Assembly (NCBI GenBank): GCA_900543585.1
Contig: UQRP01000056.1
Coordinates: 1-8,757, forward strand
Direction: 5' to 3'
DNA from: an uncultured Prevotella sp.
GTDB taxonomy: Bacteria; Bacteroidota; Bacteroidia; Bacteroidales; Bacteroidaceae
DNA length: 8,757 nucleotides
In this document: positions 1 to 5,700 of the stretch, one piece after another
Layout of the letters: each line of letters begins with the position of its first letter
Numbering within the stretch: position 1 is the first letter of the stretch
The notes under the pieces: model-generated
Seen by the model: only the letters and a program-made list of their open reading frames with translations
Database searches by the model: none
Told to the model about the DNA's origin: nothing
Position numbers and translations under genes: made by a program

Positions 1-49
1 CGACCTCCAGGTTATGAGCCTGGCGAGCTACCAACTGCTCCACTCCGCG
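1..49 (-). tRNA. Initiator tRNA-Met (CAU), 5' part only
   Basis: Read on the minus strand from 49 to 1, this is the 5' half of a tRNA: acceptor strand CGCGGAG, U8, D arm GAGC-AGTTGGTA-GCTC, anticodon stem CCAGG/CCTGG around loop CTCATAA (anticodon CAU), and the start of the variable loop (AGGTC). The T arm and 3' acceptor strand lie beyond base 1. The first base C1 and the A11:U24 pair in the D stem are initiator hallmarks, and the sequence follows the E. coli fMet tRNA closely, so it should start translation rather than serve internal Met codons. The lower anticodon stem reads A29-G30-G31/C39-C40-U41, not the usual three G:C pairs. C1:A72 cannot be checked because the 3' end is missing. Confidence 0.9.
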
Positions 50-92
50 ATGTTACCAATATTATTAGCGCCTCATTTCTGATTTGCGTCTG

Positions 93-124
93 CAAAGTTA
101 CGACGAAAAAACGGAATGACCAAA
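93..124 (-). promoter_or_regulatory. Bacteroidetes-type promoter of the initiator tRNA
   Basis: On the minus strand there is TTTG (124-121), 20 bases, then TAACTTTG (100-93) followed by CA. This fits the Bacteroidetes -33/-7 consensus (TTTG and TAnnTTTG). Transcription should start near 85-89, leaving a leader of about 36-40 bases to be trimmed before the tRNA. Upstream of the -33 box (136-175) the minus strand is a run of A-rich blocks that could act as an UP element, which would suit a strongly expressed stable RNA; that is inference. Confidence 0.8.
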
Positions 125-222
125 TATTTCTGCGATTATTTTTCTTTTTCTGCCTATTTTTCTTCTTTTTCTCCTTGCGGGCGGATTTTTTCAGCCGTTT
201 TATGCTTATTTCACGGCAATTC

Positions 223-254
223 CTTGTCACTGTCGTATAAATTGGATAAATTTG
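223..254 (+). promoter_or_regulatory. Promoter of the TetR-type regulator gene
   Basis: CTTG (223-226), 20 bases, then TAAATTTG (247-254) followed by CA match the Bacteroidetes -33/-7 pattern with the same spacing as the other promoters in this window. The expected transcript start is near 258-262. This rules out the in-frame TTG at 252, which is part of the -7 box, as a start codon. The promoter is divergent from the tRNA promoter, with about 98 bases between the two -33 boxes. No clear inverted-repeat operator for autoregulation was seen around it. Confidence 0.7.
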
Positions 255-308
255 CACACATATAACATCTGTGCAGCAAAAATGACTTACACAGGAAACA
301 CAGCCAGC

Positions 309-899
309 ATGTCAGTATCAAAGACAAGACAGAAACTCGTTGATGTGGCCCGTCAGCTCTTTGCTAAGAACGGCCTCAATGGTACGACGATGAACGACAT
401 CGCCGTGGCGTCGGGTAAGGGTCGCCGTACCCTCTACACCTACTTCAGCCGTAAGGAGGATATCTACTATGCCGTCATAGAGTCGGAGCTGGAGCGGCTG
501 TCGGAGAAGCTCGACGAGGTGGCCTCGAAGCGTATCCCGCCCCAGGACAAGATCATCGAGCTCATCTATACCCACCTTATCTCCATTAAGGAGACGGTGG
601 TGCGCAATGGTAACCTGCGCGCTGAGTTCTTCCGGAATATCTGGACGGTGGAGAAGGTGCGTAAGAACTTCGATGAGGACGAGATGGAACTCTTCCGCAA
701 GGTCTATGCCGAGGGCAAGGCCGACGGTGAGTTTGATATCGAGAATGTTGACATGGTTGCCGATATCACGCACTATTGTATCAAGGGTTTGGAGGTGCCG
801 TTCATCTATGGTCGCCTGGGTCATGGCTTGAACGAGGAGACGTCGCGCCCGCTGATCGCCCGCATCGTCTACGGTGCATTTGGAAAAAAGACGATGTAG
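309..899 (+). CDS. TetR/AcrR family transcriptional regulator
   Basis: The 196-residue protein has the usual length and layout of a TetR-type repressor. The N-terminal DNA-binding domain covers about residues 5-52: helix 1 contains KLVDVARQLFAKNG (9-22), the turn and recognition part run through TTMNDIAVASGKGRRTLYTYF (26-46), and SRKEDIYYAVIE (47-58) leads into the ligand domain. The rest is helical and diverse, so neither ligand nor target genes can be told. Start choice: the frame is open from TTG 252, but that lies in the -7 box. ATG 282 would add nine residues with no family resemblance. ATG 309 puts the HTH at the normal distance and has AGGA (293-296) upstream, though Bacteroidetes depend little on Shine-Dalgarno pairing. 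The gene stands alone; its divergent neighbour is a tRNA and downstream is a mobile unit, so context gives no hint of its regulon. Confidence 0.88.
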   Translation: MSVSKTRQKLVDVARQLFAKNGLNGTTMNDIAVASGKGRRTLYTYFSRKEDIYYAVIESELERLSEKLDEVASKRIPPQDKIIELIYTHLISIKETVVRNGNLRAEFFRNIWTVEKVRKNFDEDEMELFRKVYAEGKADGEFDIENVDMVADITHYCIKGLEVPFIYGRLGHGLNEETSRPLIARIVYGAFGKKTM

Positions 900-916
900 G
901 TGGGTGGTACCACCTA
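897..916 (+). other. Hairpin over the regulator stop codon, possible 3' end signal
   Basis: TAGGTGG (897-903, starting with the stop codon) pairs perfectly with CCACCTA (910-916), leaving a 6-base loop. The overlapping 12-base palindrome GGTGGTACCACC (903-914) is an alternative fold. There is no U tract after it, so it is not a classical intrinsic terminator; it may instead stabilise the 3' end or be part of the repeat-rich zone that follows. Confidence 0.45.
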
Positions 917-938
917 CTATCCAACACCTACCATCTCA
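911..938 (+). repeat. Degenerate 7-base tandem repeat, left flank of the mobile unit
   Basis: Four successive 7-base units, CACCTAC, TATCCAA, CACCTAC and CATCTCA, lie between the regulator stop and the left arm of the transposase unit. The same heptamer family recurs in the same orientation at 1804-1831 on the other side. The match is degenerate, so periodicity is suggestive rather than certain. Confidence 0.5.
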
Positions 939-960
939 TTACAGGCATGCGTCTGAGCAC

Positions 961-1112
961 TGTCCCCGGAGGGGACACACCATGAATAACCCCAGGTCGT
1001 CGAACGGGCGCGGTGGCGCAGCGGAGCAAGCCACCAAGACCGTGAGCGACCTGGGGGTAAGGCGAGAAGCGTGGAAAGACCTCGGAGAGGTCTCACGTGG
1101 ACAGCAGGACAA
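961..1112 (+). repeat. Left compound palindromic arm
   Basis: The arm holds three folding modules. First is the terminal hairpin TGTCCCC-GGA-GGGGACA (961-977). Second is a larger stem, CCCCAGGTCG (990-999) with CGACCTGGGG (1047-1056), enclosing GGTGGC (1012-1017) with GCCACC (1030-1035). Third is the inner hairpin AGACCTC-GGA-GAGGTCT (1077-1093). Compared with the inverted right arm, 961-1056 matches at 91 of 96 positions and 1071-1112 at 42 of 42, while the 14 bases between (1057-1070) are unrelated to the 15-base spacer opposite. Confidence 0.88.
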
Positions 1113-1181
1113 ATATAAAACATAAAGTTCAGCCTAAAAATGTAAACCGAATGCTAATGTCTTTGTGAAAACTTACCGCCA

Positions 1182-1625
1182 ATGAGCTACACCCAACTAT
1201 TATTCCATATCATTATCGGAACTAAATGTCATCGACCGACAATAGCCGAAGAAGATGAAAAGAAACTTTATAGCTATATCCTTGCAGTTTCAAGAAATAA
1301 GGGCGCCCATGTTTATAGGATAGGCGGCATGCCTAATCATGTACATATCCTTATTGGACTGCCTTCAACTTTAGCCGTTGCCAGCTTTGTACAGATGCTA
1401 AAGATTTCAACAAATAATTTTATGAAAGAGCAACAACAACTGTTCCCGATGTTTGAAGGCTGGCGAAGTGAATATTTTGCGGCGACCTGTTCTGTAAATG
1501 AAAAAGATAAGATAATTGAATATATCAAGAATCAGAAACAGCATCATGCCAAGGTGTTGTTCAAAGATGAAATGATAAATCTCTTGCAGTATTATGGTAT
1601 TGAGTATAATGAGCAATACCTTTAG
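1182..1625 (+). CDS. tnpA: IS200/RAYT-like Y1 (HUH) transposase
   Basis: This 147-residue protein is a single-domain Y1 transposase, an HUH nuclease that cuts and joins single-stranded DNA at hairpin-marked ends through a tyrosine-DNA intermediate. The metal-binding HUH motif is H53-V54-H55 in PNHVHILIG. The catalytic tyrosine is Y114 in EYIKNQKQHH, with Q118 at the Y+4 position typical of the family, so the active site looks intact. Length is normal for a stand-alone TnpA; there is no added zinc finger or TnpB. ATG 1182 gives the expected N terminus (SYTQLLFHIIIGTK). No consensus promoter precedes it: the closest -7-like string (TGTCTTTG, 1158-1165) has no -33 partner, so expression may be low or come from read-through. 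The gene is visibly AT-richer than its neighbours, which suggests acquisition. Whether it acts as a mobile IS200-type enzyme or a domesticated RAYT cannot be decided from one copy. Confidence 0.9.
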   Translation: MSYTQLLFHIIIGTKCHRPTIAEEDEKKLYSYILAVSRNKGAHVYRIGGMPNHVHILIGLPSTLAVASFVQMLKISTNNFMKEQQQLFPMFEGWRSEYFAATCSVNEKDKIIEYIKNQKQHHAKVLFKDEMINLLQYYGIEYNEQYL

Positions 1626-1646
1626 CAGGGGAGAAATTGTCCTGCT
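1624..1646 (+). other. Hairpin at the transposase 3' end, overlapping the right arm
   Basis: AGCAGG (1624-1629, including the last two bases of the TAG stop) is complementary to CCTGCT (1641-1646), which belongs to the right arm. CCTGCT can alternatively pair with AGCAGG in the left arm (1103-1108). The two pairings are mutually exclusive, so a full-length transcript could switch between a local 3' hairpin and a long arm-to-arm duplex. No U tract follows. Confidence 0.4.
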
Positions 1647-1789
1647 GTCCACGTGAGACCTCTCCGAGGTCTTTCCACTCTGTCATCCAACAACCCCAGG
1701 TCGCTCACGGTCGTGGTGGCTTGCTTCGCTGCGCCACCGCGCCCGTTCGACGACCTGGGGTCATTCATGGTGTGACCCCTCCGGGGTCA
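1637..1789 (-). repeat. Right compound palindromic arm (inverted copy)
   Basis: This is the mirror of the left arm: inner hairpin AGACCTC-TCC-GAGGTCT (1656-1672), large stem CCCCAGGTCG (1694-1703) with CGACCTGGGG (1751-1760) enclosing GGTGGC (1715-1720) and GCCACC (1733-1738), and terminal hairpin TGACCCC-TCC-GGGGTCA (1773-1789). The terminal hairpin differs from the left one by one base on each side of the stem, and the pair is preserved. The other three differences lie in the large module. Confidence 0.88.
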
Positions 1790-1806
1790 GTGGTAATCAT
1801 TACCAC
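1790..1806 (-). other. Short hairpin abutting the right arm, downstream of trxA
   Basis: GTGGTAA-TCA-TTACCAC forms a perfect 7-bp stem with a 3-base loop and directly abuts the 17-base terminal hairpin of the right arm (1773-1789). It lies 27 bases past the trxA stop, so the trxA transcript would end in two adjacent 17-base hairpins. These could protect or terminate the message, but there is no U-rich tail. Confidence 0.5.
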
Positions 1807-1831
1807 CTATCACCTAACACTTAACACCTAT
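1804..1831 (+). repeat. Degenerate 7-base tandem repeat, right flank of the mobile unit
   Basis: Four contiguous heptamers, CACCTAT, CACCTAA, CACTTAA and CACCTAT, fill the space up to the trxA stop codon. They belong to the same repeat family and have the same orientation as those at 911-938. The transposase unit may have inserted into a pre-existing heptamer array and split it. Confidence 0.6.
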
Positions 1832-1833
1832 AA

Positions 1834-2154
1834 TCATCCTTCGATGAGTTTGTCGAACTTCTCCTGGAACTTGCTCTTCTGTGCAGCGCCGACGAACTTG
1901 TCAACGAGCTGCCCGTTCTTGAAGAAGAGCACGGTGGGGATGTTACGGACACCAAACTGCATGGGGATGTCATCGTTGGCCTCGATGTCGCACTTGCCTA
2001 CGACGACCTTGCCGGCGTACTCGTCGGAGAGCTCCTCCATGATAGGACTTACCATGCGGCAGGGACCGCACCATGTTGCCCACAGGTCCACGACCAAGGG
2101 CAGCTCACCATTCTTGTAACTCTCGAAGTTGTCTGCTGTAATTTCAACTGTCAT
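1834..2154 (-). CDS. trxA: Thioredoxin
   Basis: The 106-residue protein is a complete cytosolic thioredoxin with no signal peptide. The redox motif WCGPC has C29 and C32, preceded by the buried D23 in VVDLWATWCGPCRM, and the cis-proline is P73 in RNIPTVLFF. It reduces protein disulfides (for example in ribonucleotide reductase and methionine sulfoxide reductase) and is itself recharged by thioredoxin reductase, which is not in this window. It lies downstream of dnaE and tsaE on the same strand. The 169-base gap and separate promoter suggest it is also expressed independently, as expected for a housekeeping reductant. AAGGA stands six bases before the ATG, an unusually good Shine-Dalgarno match for this phylum. 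The C terminus (KFDKLIEG) is normal, so the nearby mobile unit has not damaged it. Confidence 0.97.
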   Translation of the reverse strand: MTVEITADNFESYKNGELPLVVDLWATWCGPCRMVSPIMEELSDEYAGKVVVGKCDIEANDDIPMQFGVRNIPTVLFFKNGQLVDKFVGAAQKSKFQEKFDKLIEG

Positions 2155-2160
2155 AGCTTA

Positions 2161-2165
2161 TCCTT
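2161..2165 (-). promoter_or_regulatory. Shine-Dalgarno-like site of trxA
   Basis: The minus strand reads AAGGA, six bases ahead of the trxA ATG. Other genes here (dnaE, psd, tsaE) lack such a site, in keeping with the weak use of Shine-Dalgarno pairing in Bacteroidetes. It supports the chosen trxA start. Confidence 0.5.
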
Positions 2166-2200
2166 TCTTGATTTATTTGTTTCTATATTTATATATTTAT

Positions 2201-2237
2201 AGATGTGTATCGCTGTTGCTGTCGCTTTTCCACATCT
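2201..2237 (-). other. Possible stem-loop in the trxA leader
   Basis: AGATGTG (2201-2207) and CACATCT (2231-2237) are perfect complements around a 23-base loop that contains a GCTGTT/GCTGTC repeat. The leader from the predicted start near 2270 is about 115 bases, long for a small housekeeping gene, and otherwise AT-rich. No known riboswitch pattern was recognised. Confidence 0.3.
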
Positions 2238-2276
2238 TTTTCTTACAATCTTAAATACAAGACGAAGAAGTAGGTG

Positions 2277-2308
2277 CAAAGTTACGGTTTTAATCCGTTA
2301 ACAGCAAG
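2277..2308 (-). promoter_or_regulatory. Promoter of trxA
   Basis: On the minus strand CTTG (2308-2305), 20 bases and TAACTTTG (2284-2277) followed by CA match the pattern seen at the tRNA, psd and dnaE promoters. It begins 16 bases after the tsaE stop codon, so there is no room for a terminator between them and read-through from tsaE into trxA is possible as well. Confidence 0.75.
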
Positions 2309-2323
2309 AATATAGCGATGTTT

Positions 2324-2734
2324 TTAAAACTCCACCACTCTGGTGCCGTCGTCCTGCTGTGTGATGGTGACCTTGACGGCGTCGCTGGGCAGCAGCTCCT
2401 CGATGAGCTCCGGCCACTCCAGGAAGCAGAGGCTGTCGCTATAGAAATAGTCCTCGTAGCCCATGTCGTAGACCTCGTCGAGCTTCTTGATGCGGTAGAA
2501 GTCGAAGTGGTAGATATGTCTGCCGTCGCCGGCGGTATAGTCGTTGACGATGGCGAAGGTTGGGGAGGTGATGACATCCTCTACGCCCAACTCCTCGCAG
2601 ATAGCCTTGATGAACGTCGTCTTACCGGCGCCCATCTTGCCATAGAAGGCGAAAACGTGTGAGTTTCCCATGTTCTTGATAAACTCGCGTGCCGCAGCAC
2701 GGATGTTGTCAAGAGAATCTATTGTAATCTTCAT
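2324..2734 (-). CDS. tsaE: tRNA threonylcarbamoyladenosine biosynthesis ATPase TsaE
   Basis: The 136-residue protein is TsaE (formerly YjeE), the P-loop ATPase that works with TsaB and TsaD to place the threonylcarbamoyl group on A37 of ANN-decoding tRNAs (t6A). Visible motifs are Walker A GKMGAGKT (32-39), the SPTF switch segment (57-60), HFDFYR (76-81) with the conserved D78, and FLEWPE (104-109) with E106 and W107. Length is normal for the family, and the C terminus ends shortly after VTITQQDDGTRVVEF. The start lies 12 bases after the dnaE stop with no promoter between them, so the two genes are probably cotranscribed. The function is unrelated to DNA replication; the pairing is conserved neighbourhood rather than pathway. 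Confidence 0.95.
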   Translation of the reverse strand: MKITIDSLDNIRAAAREFIKNMGNSHVFAFYGKMGAGKTTFIKAICEELGVEDVITSPTFAIVNDYTAGDGRHIYHFDFYRIKKLDEVYDMGYEDYFYSDSLCFLEWPELIEELLPSDAVKVTITQQDDGTRVVEF

Positions 2735-2746
2735 TGTTAGAAAAAA

Positions 2747-5700
2747 TTAGTTCACTGTATAAGACATCTCGTTCTTGGAGTTGACATACTCCACGAGTTC
2801 TTTCCCCACCTCTATGCGTTTCAGTGTAGAGCGCAGGAGGATGTTGGTATGTCGTTCCTCGTCGTTGATATTGAAATAGAGCTCCGTTCGTCCGGGCGTG
2901 TCGCTGATGATGGACATGATGTCGCTGACGACGGTCTCGTCGATGGCCCTTGACGGCACGTTGATGGTGAAGCGCTCTATGCGCTCATCCTTCACGGTCT
3001 GGAGGTATTCCACATTCTGTATCTGTAGGGAGTAGGACTGGCTGGTGGGGTATAGCTTGACGTATTTTGCTTTCACGAAGACGGGGCATCCTTCGGTGAG
3101 TTTACCGTTCCAGCGTCCCCATTCCTCGCCGAAGAGCGCTATCTCCCCCGGACCTGTGAAGTCCTCGATGGTGACGAGTCCGAAGGGGTTGCCGCGCTTG
3201 GTGAAGCGCTGCGACACTTTTGTCACGATGCCTCCGAAGGTGAGCTCCTCGCGCTGAGCGAGCTGTTCCTGGATGCCTCGGTCGCCCATCTCCGGACATT
3301 TGGTGTTGCAGAGGTTGTTGAGGATGAGGGAATACTGGTCCAGGGGGTGTGCGGAGAGATAGATACCCACGAGCTCCTTCTCGCGTCCGAGTCGCTCGAT
3401 GGGGCTCCAGGGCTCCGTCTTCGGTGGTTGCGGGAAGGCGATGGAGACCTCCGTGGCCATGGCACCGAAGAGAGAGTTGGCAGCCTCCTTCTTATCCTGC
3501 TGGTACTGCTGTCCGAAGCGTACGAGGCTGTCGAGGAACACCTCGCCCTTGCTGTTGGGAGCGAGATACTGCTCGCGCATGAGGCCGAAGCAGTCGAAGC
3601 CTCCACTCAGCGCCAGGCTCTCGAAGGCCTTGCGGTTGACATCCTTCAGGCTCACACGGCCCGCGAAGTCATAGATGTCCTTATAGGGTCCGTTGGCCTG
3701 TCGCTCCCTGACGATGGCCGCGGCGGCATTGGAGCCCATGCCCTTGATGGCGGCCAGTCCGAAGCGTATCTCGCCCTTGTCGTTGACACCGAACTCAGCG
3801 TAGCTCTCGTTGACGTTCGGGCCCTTCGTCATGACCCCCATGGCCTTGCACTCCTCCATGAGTTTCGTAATCTCGTTGATGTCGGAGAAGCGGCGTGTCA
3901 TCAGGGCAGCCATGAACTCGGCGGGGTAGTGGGCCTTGAGGTATGCCGTCTGGTAGGCCACCCAGGAGTAGCAGGTGGCGTGTGACTTGTTGAAGGCGTA
4001 GGAGGCGAACTTCTCCCAGTCGCTCCATATCTTCTCCAGGACCTTCGGGTCGTGGCCATTCTCCTGTCCCTGCTTGAGGAACCTCGGCTTCATGGCGTCG
4101 ACGATGGCCTTCTTCTTCTTACCCATGGCCTTACGCAGGGCGTCACTCTCACCACGTGTGAAGTTGGCGAGCTGTCGGCTCAGGAGCATGACCTGCTCCT
4201 GGTAGACGGTGATGCCGTAGGTATCCTTGAGGTATTTCTCCATGCAAGGGATGTCGTACTTGATGCGGCTGGGGTCTTTCTTTCTGGCGATGAACTCCGG
4301 GATGTAGTCCATAGGTCCGGGTCGGTAGAGGGCGTTCATAGCGATGAGGTCCTCGAAGACCGTGGGGTGCAGCTCTTTAAGGTATTTCTGCATTCCCGGC
4401 GACTCAAACTGGAAGGTGCCGATGGTGCGTCCCTCCTGGTAGAGCTTGTAGGTGAGGTCGTCGTCGATGGGTATGTTGTCGAGGTCTACCTCCTCGCCCG
4501 TTGTCTGCTTGATGACCTTGCAGGCCTCCTTGAGCTCAGAGAGCGTCTTCAGGCCGAGGAAGTCCATCTTGATAAGTCCTGTGGACTCGATGACGTGACC
4601 GTCGTACTGTGTGACGTCGCACTTGCGGTCGGGGTAGTCGGGGTCGTCGGCGGTGGAGACAGGCACCCAGTCGGAGATGGGATCCCGGCAGATGATGAAT
4701 CCGCAGGCGTGGATACCGGTGCCGCGGATGGTGCCCTCAAGCTGTCGAGCGTATTTGATGGTGTTGCGCTCCCGTGGGTCTGGGGAGACTTCGGCCTCCC
4801 GGAGCTCGGGCGTGCACTTGATGGCGTTGGTGAGGTTCATCTTCAGTCCGTCGGGTAGCCGGTCGGGGATGGCCTTCTTCAGGGCGTTGGCGCGCTCCAG
4901 GGGCAGCTTCTCCACACGCGCCACGTCGGAGATGGAGTTCTTCGTAGCCATGGAGGAGTAGGTGATGATATGCGCGCAGTTCTCCTTGCCGTATTTCTGC
5001 ATCACCCACTGCAGGACCTTGCCGCGTCCGTCGTCGTCGAAGTCGGTATCGATATCCGGGAGGTTGACACGGTCGGGGTTGAGGAAACGCTCAAACAGAA
5101 GGTCGTATTTCAGTGGGTCTATCTTCGTGATACCCAGGCAGTAGGCCACGACGGAACCGGCTGCGGAGCCACGTCCCGGGCCCACCCATACGCCGAGGTC
5201 GTTGCGTGCGGCGTTGATGAAGTCCTGGACGATGAGGAAGTATCCCGGGAAGCCCATCGTCTTCATGACGTGGAGCTCGAAGTTGACATGCTCCCTGACG
5301 TTGTCGGGGATGGGGTCGCCATAGCGCTTCTTCGCGCCCTCGTAGGCGAGTTTGGCGAGGTAGTCGGCCTCGAACTTGATGCGGTAGATTTTGTCGTAGC
5401 CGCCGAGTCGCTCGATGACGGCGTCGGCCTTGTCCTTGGGGAGCGGGTTCTCACCGTTCTCGTCGGTGGTGAACTCTCGGTAGAGGTCCTCCTCGGTATA
5501 TTTCTTCCGCCACTCCTCCTCGGTGCCGAAGCTCTCGGGGATGGGGAAGAAGGGCATGATAGGTCCGTGGTCGATGCTGTAGACCTCCACCTTGTTGAGG
5601 ATCTCCACGGTGTTGGCTAAGGCCTCGGGGACGTCGGCGAAGATGTCGTTCATCTCGGCGCGTGTCTTAAACCATTCCTGCTTGGTATAGACCATACGTG

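Larger units (their letters stand above)
961..1789 (+). mobile_element. REPtron-like unit: Y1 transposase between inverted palindromic arms
   Basis: An 829-base unit consists of a left arm (961-1112), an AT-richer core with one transposase gene (1182-1625), and a right arm (1637-1789) that is the inverted copy of the left. It sits in the intergenic space between two convergent genes, a typical place for REP-like elements. IS200/IS605 elements normally carry only short subterminal hairpins and no long terminal inverted repeats. The arrangement here is closer to a REPtron, in which a RAYT transposase is flanked by inverted REP palindromes, although these arms are much longer than enterobacterial REPs. 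No tnpB and no obvious target duplication were found. The exact outer ends are inferred from where arm similarity stops. Confidence 0.75.

Noticed and set aside
12..257. Minus-strand open frame of 81 codons
   Set aside because: It runs through the tRNA, its promoter and an A-rich tract; the Lys/Arg-rich product is low complexity with no family likeness.
252..308. Upstream TTG or ATG start for the TetR-type gene
   Set aside because: TTG 252 is inside the -7 box and ATG 282 adds residues without family resemblance; ATG 309 fits better.
1158..1165. TGTCTTTG as the transposase promoter
   Set aside because: It departs from TAnnTTTG and has no YTTG 20 bases upstream, so it is not supported as a promoter.
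961..1831. CRISPR array
   Set aside because: The repeats are inverted hairpins and short contiguous heptamers, not direct repeats with unique spacers, and there are no cas genes.
1637..2119. Plus-strand open frame of 160 codons
   Set aside because: It crosses the right arm and runs antisense through trxA, so it is a shadow frame.
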